From: Alphaproteobacteria bacterium
GTDB taxonomy: Bacteria; Pseudomonadota; Alphaproteobacteria; Micropepsales; Micropepsaceae
Assembly (NCBI GenBank): GCA_025924715.1
Contig: JAICHV010000026.1
Location: forward strand, 1-52,253
Direction: 5' to 3'
DNA length: 52,253 nt
Shown in pieces: positions 42,365 to 52,099 of this stretch. A program made the position numbers and the translations under genes. Each line of letters begins with the position of its first letter. The stretch's first letter is position 1. Under the pieces are notes generated by a model. That model was not told the origin of the DNA. It worked only from the letters and a program-made list of their open reading frames with translations, and did no database searches.

Positions 42365-42735
42365 ACGAATTCAATGCCTTACAAGGAAATTCGGCCCCTG
42401 GTTTGGCACGTCCGTTGGATGGGCAGGCCGGCAATCGCCCGATCAGCCTGCACCTTCTGCCGAGCTGCCTAATGTAAAGCTCACCCTGTTTCAAGCGTTG
42501 GTGGGCCCTGATTGCTTGGATTTCGGGGCGCCGGCAATTCCGCGGGCCGCAAAGGGGCGGTAGGTCGTCAGGTTTTGGCGGTGTATCGCTTTCGTGTTGG
42601 CAGAAGCGGCCAGCGTGGGAGGACAAGGATAGAGAGCTCGGTCCCGGTCTTCTGCTGGCCCTCCCAGGTCGCGCTGGAACCGGGCCCGGTCTGCTCGCGT
42701 TGGATTCCAAGGGGTGGCGATGCAAGAAGCACAAC
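42365..42735. other. 371-bp intergenic region, nothing recognised
   Basis: No convincing gene. It must hold the tRNA-Gln promoter (leftward) and the start of the KGG-type gene (rightward). Translations here are irregular and do not resemble proteins. No strong hairpin, repeat or consensus promoter stood out. Confidence 0.5.
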
Positions 42736-42891
42736 ATGTCAAGCAAATCTCACGGTGGACACGTTAAGGACAAGGACAAATACGAGGCCCTCAAAAGCAA
42801 GGGCATGAGTAAGACCCGCGCCGCGAAGATCGCCAATTCCGGGAAAGAAGGTTCCAAGAAGGGCGGCCGCCATAGCCACTCCAAGCACTAG
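42736..42891 (+). CDS. KGG/DUF7218-type small basic protein
   Basis: A 51-residue, very basic protein starting at ATG 42736. The sequence has SKSHGGHVKDKDKYEALKS, then GMSKTRAAKIANS and the end KKGGRHSHSKH. It resembles a small conserved family of stress-linked or Rho-N-like proteins with a GMSK-RAA-IAN segment. The role is not established; DNA or RNA binding is plausible. The start lacks a strong ribosome-binding site. The frame opens at 42700, but the upstream 12 residues look non-coding. Confidence 0.7.
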   Translation: MSSKSHGGHVKDKDKYEALKSKGMSKTRAAKIANSGKEGSKKGGRHSHSKH

Positions 42892-43136
42892 CGGATGCCT
42901 CAGGTCTGCGTGGTACCGGGGACCGGCGCCTGGATCACTTTTGTGAAGGTTGTCCCGCTGGTCTCGCCTCAATCACAACCGTTGGCCAGTCGGCCCTGGG
43001 GAATTTTGGCTGCCACCAAATCAGAGTGCCGTCCGAAACAGATTGTGATCCGGGCATCGAAAAAATAGGAGTGCCCCTAGACCGGCTGCGAAACCCGCAA
43101 ATTGCCGTATATTGACGTGGCGAAGGGGGATGGACT

Positions 43137-45338
43137 GTGCCGGACGTCAAGATACTCATTGCTGACGCGGTCCGCTATCACCAGGCCGGGCACTTGAACG
43201 AGGCCATTGCCCGTTACCGTCAGGTGCTGGTCCTCGATCCGGAAAATGCCGGCGTTCATAACAATCTGGGTACCGCGTTTTGCGACCAGGGAATGCTCGA
43301 TGAGGCACAAGCCTGTTACCATCAAGCGCTGATCTTGGGACCCCATGACGCGGAGGCCCACAACAATCTCGGCACCTTGCTTTATCAGCAGGGAAAATTG
43401 CACGAAGCGGTGTCCAGCTACCGCAAGGCGATTGTGCTGAAGCCCGATCACGTCGAGGCTCACGACAATCTCGGCACCGCCCTGGCTTCGCTGGGCAAGC
43501 CGGACGAGGCCTTGGCCTGTTATCGTCGCGCGCTTGCCTACAGGCCGAGCAATGTGGCGGTCCGTGTTCACCTCGGTACGTTGCTCTGGGAACAGGGAAG
43601 GCTTGAGGAGGCCGCGGCGGCTTTTCGCAGGGCGCTGGAGTTTCATCCCAATGACACGGGTGCCCTCGACCACCTCGCAGCGGTGACTATGTTGCAGGGT
43701 GACGCCGCGATGGCGATGGATATCATATGGCGGTCGCTGCAGATCGCCGAAACGCAGAACAGCAAAAGCGTCTTCGTTGACATCGCCAAGAATTCACGTT
43801 GGACGCGTAGCGACCCCAAAATTCGAGCGACACTGACCCGTGCTTTGGTCGAACCCTGGGCGCGGCCGGGTGAACTGGCGCATGCCGCCATTGCTCTCCT
43901 CAAAGCCACCCCGGGTATCGCGGATTGTGTGACGAGGGCCGTCCAGGCATGGCCGCAATATCTTTCCGCAAAAGACCTCTATGGCTCCGGCGCGCTTTGC
44001 GCGGACGAACTGCTGTGCGAGTTTCTGAACTCGACGCAAAACATCGATATCGGCTTCGAGCGCTTCCTGACAATGGCGAGGCGCCTCTTGCTCGACCACG
44101 CGGCCAGCGTGGTTGAGGATACCCCGGGCGAAGACCTGGCCTTTTACAACGCGCTCGCCCGCCAGTGCTTCATCAACGAATATGTGTTTTTTCACACGGC
44201 CGACGAAATTCGTGAGGCGCAAGGGCTGCGCGACAGGCTGACCAAGGCGCTGGAAATGAGCATGCCGGTGCCCGCGCTCTGGGTCATTGCCGTGGCTGCC
44301 TATTTTCCACTCCATACGCTTTCATTCTCGGCACGGTTATTGGAGATGCCATGGGGCGCGCCGCTGGCTGCCCTTGTTGCACAGCAGGTTACCGAGCCAG
44401 GCCTGATTAGGCAGCTGTGCGACACCATGCCGAAATGGACGCCTGTCGAGGATCCGGTCTCGCGGATGGTCCAGGACCAATATGAGGAAAATCCTTATCC
44501 GCGCTGGGTCCGGACGGCGCTGGTCCAAAATCCCGTTACCTTTGGGGAATATTTTAACAGGAAATTTCCGTTAGCGCCTTTTCGGCGCGGTGCCGGACCG
44601 GATCGCGTGGAGATGCTTTGCGCCGGCTGCGGTACTGGCCTGAACGCTATCGAATTCGCTATGGCGGTAAAGCACATGCACGTTGTGGCCGTCGATCTAA
44701 GCCTGCTCAGCCTTGGCCATGCCAAATTCAGGACAGGGGAATTGGGCGTGACTTCGGTAGATTATGTGCAAGCAGACATCCTCCGGCTCGGCGCGGCCGC
44801 AGGAGGATTCGATCTGATTGAATGTTCGGGCGTGCTGCACCATATGGCCGACGCCTTCGCCGGATGGCGCAGCTTGCTGTCTTTGCTGAAGCCGGACGGA
44901 TTTATGCTCGTCGGCTTGTATAGTGAAATTGCCCGGCGCGGCGTTGTCCGAGCGCGGCAACTGATCGCGGAGCGGGGTTTTGGGGCCGGCGCCGATGACA
45001 TCCGTCGATGCCGCCAGGTATTGCTCGACTTCAACGCCCAGGAAAATCTGGGACTCGCCACGACCAATGCCGATTTCTTTGGCATCAGCAGCTGCCGGGA
45101 CCTGCTGTTTCATTCTCACGAGCAGCAAATGACGTTGGGCCGCATCGCCGCTTTCCTGCGGGACAATGACCTGACATTTCTGGGATTCGAGATCGAAGAT
45201 CGCGTGCTCTACGCTTATCGAAAACGCTTCCCGAACGATCCTGCCGCGGTCGATCTGGATAATTGGCAGATTTTTGAGCGCGATAACCCGGCTACGTTCT
45301 CATCGATGTACATGCTGTGGGTTCAGAAGCGCGCTTGA
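43137..45338 (+). CDS. TPR protein with SAM-dependent methyltransferase domain, copy B
   Basis: A 733-residue paralogue of the protein at 27902-30223, also starting at GTG. TPR repeats fill about 5-205 (HNNLGTAFCDQGMLDEAQAC; HNNLGTLLYQQGKLHEAVSS). The middle domain of unknown type follows (DIGFERFLTMARRLLLD; CFINEYVFF), then QYEENPYPRW at 448-457. The methyltransferase core has motif I MLCAGCGTGL (493-502), Asp520 (VVAVDLS), YVQADILRLG and CSGVLHHMADAFAGW. Compared with copy A, motif I has the more usual CGTG. It lacks one TPR-sized segment. The stop is 20 bases from the convergent hydrolase-like gene. The substrate is unknown. Confidence 0.83.
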   Translation: MPDVKILIADAVRYHQAGHLNEAIARYRQVLVLDPENAGVHNNLGTAFCDQGMLDEAQACYHQALILGPHDAEAHNNLGTLLYQQGKLHEAVSSYRKAIVLKPDHVEAHDNLGTALASLGKPDEALACYRRALAYRPSNVAVRVHLGTLLWEQGRLEEAAAAFRRALEFHPNDTGALDHLAAVTMLQGDAAMAMDIIWRSLQIAETQNSKSVFVDIAKNSRWTRSDPKIRATLTRALVEPWARPGELAHAAIALLKATPGIADCVTRAVQAWPQYLSAKDLYGSGALCADELLCEFLNSTQNIDIGFERFLTMARRLLLDHAASVVEDTPGEDLAFYNALARQCFINEYVFFHTADEIREAQGLRDRLTKALEMSMPVPALWVIAVAAYFPLHTLSFSARLLEMPWGAPLAALVAQQVTEPGLIRQLCDTMPKWTPVEDPVSRMVQDQYEENPYPRWVRTALVQNPVTFGEYFNRKFPLAPFRRGAGPDRVEMLCAGCGTGLNAIEFAMAVKHMHVVAVDLSLLSLGHAKFRTGELGVTSVDYVQADILRLGAAAGGFDLIECSGVLHHMADAFAGWRSLLSLLKPDGFMLVGLYSEIARRGVVRARQLIAERGFGAGADDIRRCRQVLLDFNAQENLGLATTNADFFGISSCRDLLFHSHEQQMTLGRIAAFLRDNDLTFLGFEIEDRVLYAYRKRFPNDPAAVDLDNWQIFERDNPATFSSMYMLWVQKRA

Positions 45339-45358
45339 GAGAAGGGGGCAGCCCCCGG

Positions 45359-47539
45359 TCACGCCAGATCCACCGCCACCACTTCATGCAAGCGCACATG
45401 GGGGACCGTCACCACCAGCCGGTCGCCCTCGCGCGCGGTCTTCGGCACGATGCCGCTTTCCAGCAGCTTGACCGCCCCCACCCGGGCCTCCGCCGGGATT
45501 GCCAGCGATACGGTGTAGGGCCCAGCCGGCATGAACTCGCGATAGGGGCCCTTCATCATCATGGGATTGTTCATGTTGACGACATGGGCGGCGAGAGAAT
45601 GGGCCTGGCGCCAATAGGCGATATCCACCAGGCCGGGACCGAACACGTGCATGGGGGCGGCTTCGTCCGCCGCCCATTCCACCGCGTTTTTCAACAGCAC
45701 CAGATGATCGGCCGCCAGCACTTCCCAGAAGGTGCGGTCCAAATCCATGGGAAAATAAACCACCCGTCCCTTGCCCACTTGGCGACAGAAGGCCATGGCG
45801 ATGTCGGTTTCGGGGGTCATGGTATAGACCCGCTCCATCGGCAGATCGGGGTAGGAAGGCACCAGGGTCAGGGGCGCCTTGCCCGCCTCATGCGGCTTGA
45901 CCGTGATCTGCTGGGTGGCGGCGATGATGCGCGGCGCGTCTTCCAATCCGGCCGTCAGCGGATGGGGATGGGGTGTCAGATAGCTGTTCTTCACCCCCTC
46001 TTCCGTCTTCACATAATCACAGCCGAAGAGATCGGCCAGGCCGAAATTGCTCCGCCGCCGGCCCTTTTCGTCATACAGCGAGGTCTCGCCGGTCGCCACG
46101 ATCCGCCCGCCCGCCATCACATAATCGCGAATCTGCTGGCATTGCGCATCGGAGAGCGCGGCAATATCGGGCAGCACCAGCACCCGGTAACGCCCGATAT
46201 GCTGCGGCTCCAGTTGCCGGTCGTCGGCCATCTCGAACGGAATGCGCGCTTCCACCAGCGCCTGGTAATAGCCGTTCTGGGAATCGCCCACGCGCTGGGC
46301 CGCGCGCACCCCATCGCCCGCGGTAAAAGCGGTGCCGCCGGCGGTGAAAATGCCTGACTGGGTGGAATTGACCATCGCGACACGCGCCAGATTGGCGGTG
46401 TTGCGCAAATATTTGTCCTGGGCGTAGTGCCAGGCGAAAATCTTCTCCACCGCCGGCACCCAGCGCGGATCGAGAATGCGGGCGTTGAATTTGCAGTACC
46501 AGGGACGAAACCCCTGGGCGATGCCGACATGAACCCAGGCTTCCAATTCGGGGCCGCGCTGCACCGAATCCTTCCAGCGGTTTTCGTCTTCCACCCCGAC
46601 ATTGAACAACCCGCAGACCGGCAGGTTCTGCATATAGGCGCGCACCTGCTTGGCGTATTTTCCCATCATCCAGACCGGGGTGGTACCGCTGCGGCCCTGG
46701 CGGTCCACCGCCACCACGGGGATGACGACATTGTTGGGATCGTTCATTCCACCATTGGGGCTGAAGAAACTGTCCTTCTTCGACGCCTTCACCGTGTCGT
46801 CCCACAGCTTGAACTGCTTCCAGCGCATGTCGGCGTTCCACTGGATATAAGCCTTGCGCCGTGGCTCCTGCGGATCGTTTGAGGTCGGCAATTCCAGGCC
46901 CGTGGCGGCGCGAAACTTGTCGCGGCAGGTCTGGCAATAGCACATGCCGCTGCCGGCCCAGCGATTGCCGAAGAAGCCTTCGGGTTGATAGGTGTCGGTG
47001 ATCTCCTTCAGCACCGCCGGCATGAAATCGAACATGAAGCCGCCGTTCTGGCAGGTGACATACATGTCGGCGGCGGCCCAGTGGCGCCGGGGCTTGCCGT
47101 CGGCCGTGCAAGCAGCCCATTCGGGATGGGCAGCAAAGGCCGCCTCGCTCATGGCATGGGGATCGACGCGGGCGATGATGCTCATGTTCAAGGCGCGCGC
47201 GCCCATGACCATCTCGCCGAACATGTCGCGGTCGCCAAGATATTTGGCGCGCGCATGCAGCGGCAGTTTGGAGGGATAGAAACAGATGCAACCTCCCGCC
47301 GACAGACACACCGCATCGACATGGGTTTTCTTGAACAGATCGAACCAGAACTTGGGATCGTAGCTGGGTGGGTCTTCCTCGGTGAAGGCAACTTGGGCCC
47401 AGCGCATCGCTTTGTTGGCCCAAGGCTGACCCGCCATGTCGCCGGTGATGGCAAAGGCCGGCGCATCGAGCGACCCCAGCGCCAACAACCCCGCGCCCAA
47501 AAGCAGCGCCTCGCGCCGTGTGGTTTGCATGTCGTCCAT
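45359..47539 (-). CDS. Tat-exported glycoside-hydrolase-like protein (GHL6-type)
   Basis: A 726-residue protein with a Tat signal (TTRREALLLGAGLLALG). A GGAGGG site precedes ATG 47539; a second in-frame ATG at 47530 is possible, and the frame to 47569 is rejected. The first part (about 30-400) resembles a hypothetical glycoside-hydrolase (TIM-barrel) family: WFDLFKKTHVDAVCLSAGG, IIARVDPHAM, and a Cys-rich segment GMCYCQTCRDKFRAATG. The second part has a glutamine-amidotransferase-like fold (LVLPDIAALSDAQCQQIRDY) as in beta-galactosidase trimerisation domains. No catalytic pair can be assigned with confidence. Its stop is 20 bases from TPR/methyltransferase copy B. Probable role: periplasmic carbohydrate processing. 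Confidence 0.72.
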   Translation of the reverse strand: MDDMQTTRREALLLGAGLLALGSLDAPAFAITGDMAGQPWANKAMRWAQVAFTEEDPPSYDPKFWFDLFKKTHVDAVCLSAGGCICFYPSKLPLHARAKYLGDRDMFGEMVMGARALNMSIIARVDPHAMSEAAFAAHPEWAACTADGKPRRHWAAADMYVTCQNGGFMFDFMPAVLKEITDTYQPEGFFGNRWAGSGMCYCQTCRDKFRAATGLELPTSNDPQEPRRKAYIQWNADMRWKQFKLWDDTVKASKKDSFFSPNGGMNDPNNVVIPVVAVDRQGRSGTTPVWMMGKYAKQVRAYMQNLPVCGLFNVGVEDENRWKDSVQRGPELEAWVHVGIAQGFRPWYCKFNARILDPRWVPAVEKIFAWHYAQDKYLRNTANLARVAMVNSTQSGIFTAGGTAFTAGDGVRAAQRVGDSQNGYYQALVEARIPFEMADDRQLEPQHIGRYRVLVLPDIAALSDAQCQQIRDYVMAGGRIVATGETSLYDEKGRRRSNFGLADLFGCDYVKTEEGVKNSYLTPHPHPLTAGLEDAPRIIAATQQITVKPHEAGKAPLTLVPSYPDLPMERVYTMTPETDIAMAFCRQVGKGRVVYFPMDLDRTFWEVLAADHLVLLKNAVEWAADEAAPMHVFGPGLVDIAYWRQAHSLAAHVVNMNNPMMMKGPYREFMPAGPYTVSLAIPAEARVGAVKLLESGIVPKTAREGDRLVVTVPHVRLHEVVAVDLA

Positions 47540-47842
47540 CGCCCACCCTCCCGTCGTCGCGCATGACATACTGGCGATGTAGCGCTGTCAATCAGCCGTC
47601 AATCCGGTCGCCGGCGCCAATACCATTCGAGGCTGATGCAAATCCTTCGGTCCTTCGCAGCGCAGCCGTTGCCGCGTCACGGCGCAACAGCCGCTGACAT
47701 TTCCCTGGGACCGGATCCGGGCCTGGGAAGTCAAGGAAGGAAAAGGGACCGCCCGGCCAGCCGGGCCCCGGTTTCGAGAACGGGCGCCTTGCGCCTTTGC
47801 CGCCGCGCCAGCTAGCGTCGCAGCACCACCTCGCGAGGTCCT
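47540..47842. other. 303-bp intergenic region, nothing recognised
   Basis: Divergent spacer between the hydrolase-like gene and ppx. No gene or strong promoter stands out. The rightward gene begins at a TTG with GAGGT five bases upstream. Confidence 0.5.
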
Positions 47843-48811
47843 TTGCAGTCCCATCCGTCCCTGTCGAAAAAGGGTTCCGCGCCGCCGCGGCGGGCGCCTT
47901 TGCTCGCCGTTTTGGACCTGGGGACCAACAATTGCCGCCTTTTGATCGCCCGGCCGGCCGGGGCCGAGGGCTTCAAGGTGGTGGATTCCTTTTCGCGCAT
48001 CGTGCGGCTGGGGGAGGGGGTTGCGGCCACCGGGCGGCTCTCCGAAGCGGCTATTGCGCGCACCGTCGCTGCCCTCAAGATCTGCGCCGCGCGCATCGCC
48101 AAACATCATGTGCGCCATGTGCTGGCCATCGCCACCCAGGCGGCGCGGCTGGCCTCCAACACCGGCGAGCTGATCACCCGCGTCAAGGCCGAGACCGGGC
48201 TCGCGCTGGAAGTGATCAGCGCCCAGGAAGAAGCCGATCTGGCCGCTCTGGGCTGCGCCCCATTGATCGGCCGGGATTATAAAGGCGCCTTGATCTTCGA
48301 TATCGGCGGCGGCTCGACGGAAATCATCCATCTGCGCCGCAAACAGGACGGCTTTGAGACGATATTCTCCGCGTCCCTGCCGGTGGGTGTCGTGACCTTG
48401 CAGGAAGCGGGCGACGATTTTGCCGTCATGCGCGAGGCAATCCAGGCCCGCTTCTCCCCCTTTGTCGGAAATTTTGATCCTCTTCGCGAACATCTTCTGG
48501 GCACCTCCGGCACGGTCACGACCTTGGCCGCCATCGCCATGAACCTGCCGCGCTATGACCGCACCAAAGTCGATGCGAGCTGGCATCGCACCGAAGATCT
48601 GCTCCAGGTGGTTCAGCGCATCGCCGCGCTCGACTTGGGCGCCCTGGCGAAGATCGGACCGATCGGGCCCGAACGCGCCGACCTGATGCTGGCGGGCTCG
48701 GCGATCTTCACCGCCATCTGCGCCTTGTGGCCCGGCGCCATGCTGCGCGTCGCCGACCGGGGCCTGCGCGAAGGCATGCTGCGGCGTATGCAACAGGAGC
48801 TTGCGCCATGA
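47843..48811 (+). CDS. ppx: Ppx/GppA-family exopolyphosphatase
   Basis: A 322-residue sugar-kinase/actin-fold phosphatase acting on polyphosphate or pppGpp. Motifs: LDLGTNNCRLLIA (phosphate 1), FDIGGGSTEI (phosphate 2) and GTSGTVTTLA. The length matches the short alphaproteobacterial form without the extra C-terminal domains of the enteric Ppx. The reading frame has no ATG or GTG before the conserved core; TTG 47843 with GAGGT upstream is the best start. Its stop overlaps the rlmE start in ATGA fashion, so the two genes form an operon, an order I recall from other alphaproteobacteria. Confidence 0.9.
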   Translation: MQSHPSLSKKGSAPPRRAPLLAVLDLGTNNCRLLIARPAGAEGFKVVDSFSRIVRLGEGVAATGRLSEAAIARTVAALKICAARIAKHHVRHVLAIATQAARLASNTGELITRVKAETGLALEVISAQEEADLAALGCAPLIGRDYKGALIFDIGGGSTEIIHLRRKQDGFETIFSASLPVGVVTLQEAGDDFAVMREAIQARFSPFVGNFDPLREHLLGTSGTVTTLAAIAMNLPRYDRTKVDASWHRTEDLLQVVQRIAALDLGALAKIGPIGPERADLMLAGSAIFTAICALWPGAMLRVADRGLREGMLRRMQQELAP

Positions 48812-49488
48812 AATCCGGCAACGGCTCGGGGCGCGGCGAAGTGCGCGTCAAGGTGAAGAAATCCAAGGGACTCAAATCCTCCTCGCGCGAATGGCTGGCG
48901 CGCCAGCTCAACGATCCTTACGTCAAGGCGGCCAAGACCAAAGGCTATCGCAGCCGCGCCGCCTTCAAGCTGCTCGAACTGGATGAGCGATTCCATTTCC
49001 TGCGCAAGGGCGCGCGCATTCTGGATTTGGGCGCGGCGCCCGGCGGCTGGAGCCAGGTGGCGGCCGGGCGGGGCGCTGTCGTGGTCGCCGCCGATGTGCT
49101 GGAGATGGAGGAGATTCCAGGCGTCAAGTTTTTCCAGGCCGATCTCAGCGATCCCGATGTGCCGGCGCGCCTGATCGCAGCCCTGGGCGGCGCGGCCGAT
49201 GTCGTGCTCACCGATATGGCGGCCCCCACCACCGGCCACCGCGCCACCGATCACATCCGCACCAGCGCCCTGGTCGAAATCGCGCTCGAAGTGGCGGAAG
49301 ATTGCTTAAGGCCCGGCGGCAGTTTTGTCGGCAAGGTGTTTCAGGGCGGCGCCACGGGCCAACTTCTCGCCCGCATCAAGAAATCTTTCGGCGAGGTCAA
49401 ACACGTCAAGCCGCCTGCCAGCCGCGCAGAGTCGGTGGAATTGTATCTGGTGGCGCTGAACTTCAAAAAGAAAACCCCGGCCCAATAG
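48808..49488 (+). CDS. rlmE: 23S rRNA (uridine 2'-O) methyltransferase RlmE/FtsJ
   Basis: A 226-residue SAM-dependent methyltransferase that modifies U2552 of 23S rRNA. The K-D-K-E catalytic tetrad is visible as Lys54 (RSRAAFKL), Asp136 (TDMAAPTTG), Lys176 (FVGKVFQG) and Glu211 (SVELYLVAL). The SAM motif is LDLGAAPGGWSQ. The N-terminus is basic, as usual for rRNA binding. ATG 48808 overlaps the ppx stop by 4 bases; a longer frame to 48727 is rejected. A terminator overlaps the stop codon. Confidence 0.97.
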   Translation: MKSGNGSGRGEVRVKVKKSKGLKSSSREWLARQLNDPYVKAAKTKGYRSRAAFKLLELDERFHFLRKGARILDLGAAPGGWSQVAAGRGAVVVAADVLEMEEIPGVKFFQADLSDPDVPARLIAALGGAADVVLTDMAAPTTGHRATDHIRTSALVEIALEVAEDCLRPGGSFVGKVFQGGATGQLLARIKKSFGEVKHVKPPASRAESVELYLVALNFKKKTPAQ

Positions 49489-49501
49489 GACCGGGGTTTT
49501 T
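49471..49501. terminator. Bidirectional terminator after rlmE
   Basis: AAAACCCCGG (49471-49480) pairs perfectly with CCGGGGTTTT (49491-49500) around a 10-base loop. It spans the rlmE stop codon and has T runs in both directions, so it can also end the leftward DUF992 gene. Confidence 0.85.
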
Positions 49502-49526
49502 GCGCGATAGAAAAGTGCCGTTTGAA

Positions 49527-50012
49527 TTACGGCGCGGCTTTCAGGCTGATCGAGCCGATACCGGCAGCGACATTCAGGCCCCTGGTGCCTTCGACGCTGA
49601 TCGGCTGCAGGGCGATGGATTTGTCGAAGCCGCCGACCAGGACATTGGCGCCGAGGCCGACGCCCACTGTGGCTTGGGCGCTGGCACCGACATAGTCACC
49701 TTCCAGCGCACCCTTGCGCAGGTCCGAGGTGGGCGCGAACACCGCCCAGATCAGCACGCCGCCTTCGGTATGACCGATATCGACGCCGAATTTGGAGATC
49801 GAACCGGTGTAATGCTCGAAGCGGTCGCCATTGCCGCGATAGGTGCAATGCAGGTCCTTTGAGGAGCCGAAGATGAAGCCCCAGCCGCTGGCGACATTGC
49901 AGGTCAGATCACCCACCCGCACGCCATGCGGCGCAGCCTGCGCGCCGCCGGACAGAGCCAGGCCCGCGACGGCAACCGCCGCACCCAGCATGAGACGAAA
50001 TTGGTTTTGCAT
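49527..50012 (-). CDS. DUF992 family secreted protein
   Basis: A 161-residue protein with a signal peptide (GLALSGGAQA-AP) and AAGGAG before the ATG. The body has VRVGDLTCNVASGWGFIFGS, DLHCTYRGNGDRFEHYTGSI and a Gly-rich C-terminal part (GVGLGANVLVGGFDKSIALQ). This is the DUF992 pattern found mostly in alphaproteobacteria. Two Cys (in DLTCNV and LHCTY) probably form a disulfide. It is likely periplasmic or outer-membrane associated; the role is unknown. It is divergent from guaB. Confidence 0.88.
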   Translation of the reverse strand: MQNQFRLMLGAAVAVAGLALSGGAQAAPHGVRVGDLTCNVASGWGFIFGSSKDLHCTYRGNGDRFEHYTGSISKFGVDIGHTEGGVLIWAVFAPTSDLRKGALEGDYVGASAQATVGVGLGANVLVGGFDKSIALQPISVEGTRGLNVAAGIGSISLKAAP

Positions 50013-50173
50013 AAGCAGAACTCCTTGGGGAATGAGCTTGGGGGCGGGCGAAATTGCCGGCCTGTTCCATCAAAACGTCCGCCGGAGGCATAAGTTCCGG
50101 CCGGGTTCCGCCGGTTTTGTGCAACTGCGGCATAGTCCTGCCCTTTTCCAGGGAACCTCTTGCCGAATCGTAA

Positions 50174-51727
<1,554 letters not shown>

Positions 51728-51745
51728 CTCTGACTGTTTGGTTGG

Positions 51746-52099
51746 TTAGTTGCGGGAAAAACTGCGCGCGTTCGGCGGGCAAACAATAACCGATCCTTTC
51801 GGAAGCTCGTGTGCCCCGGCGTTGACATGCATGACCCGCAGTGCATCGCCTGCTTCTTGAAAGGTGACGCGGGCGCAGAAATACCCCTCGCTGGAGATTT
51901 CCCCGCGATCCAATCCCGGGTCTCCGGGACGCCGGTGGCTCAGCATAAAATTGTAATCGTCTTCCGTGATACCGAGATCTGACCATATCGGCATAGTCTG
52001 GATAGATGAGTTAACTGTCCTGCCGCGCACCTGATAGGCGCGCGAGATCAGCACCAATCCTTGATATGTCCGTGTTTTGTCCGGCGGGAAATCGATCAT
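51746..52099 (-). CDS. Hypothetical protein, probably lacking its N-terminus
   Basis: A 117-residue frame from ATG 52099. It begins MIDFPPDKTRTYQGLVLISR and has no signal or membrane segment, and I recognise no family. The same frame continues upstream without a start for about 36 codons, encoding a clear membrane helix just before the ATG (SLGGALAIFLLSTADLIEG). Another frame further upstream encodes a second membrane-like stretch (AAIGAVSSAGIVIWQ). So the natural protein may be a two-helix membrane protein broken by a frameshift around 52170-52195, or the true start is non-canonical. It is convergent with guaB, 18 bases from its stop. Confidence 0.5.
   Translation of the reverse strand: MIDFPPDKTRTYQGLVLISRAYQVRGRTVNSSIQTMPIWSDLGITEDDYNFMLSHRRPGDPGLDRGEISSEGYFCARVTFQEAGDALRVMHVNAGAHELPKGSVIVCPPNARSFSRN

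Noticed and set aside
42290..42472. Plus-strand 60-codon frame over the tRNA
   Set aside because: It translates the complement of tRNA-Gln (GLGFEPRQAESESAVLPLDD), a well-known false gene.
45339..45358. GGGGGCAGCCCCC between convergent genes as terminator
   Set aside because: A 5-bp stem with a 3-base loop and no T-run is too weak to call.
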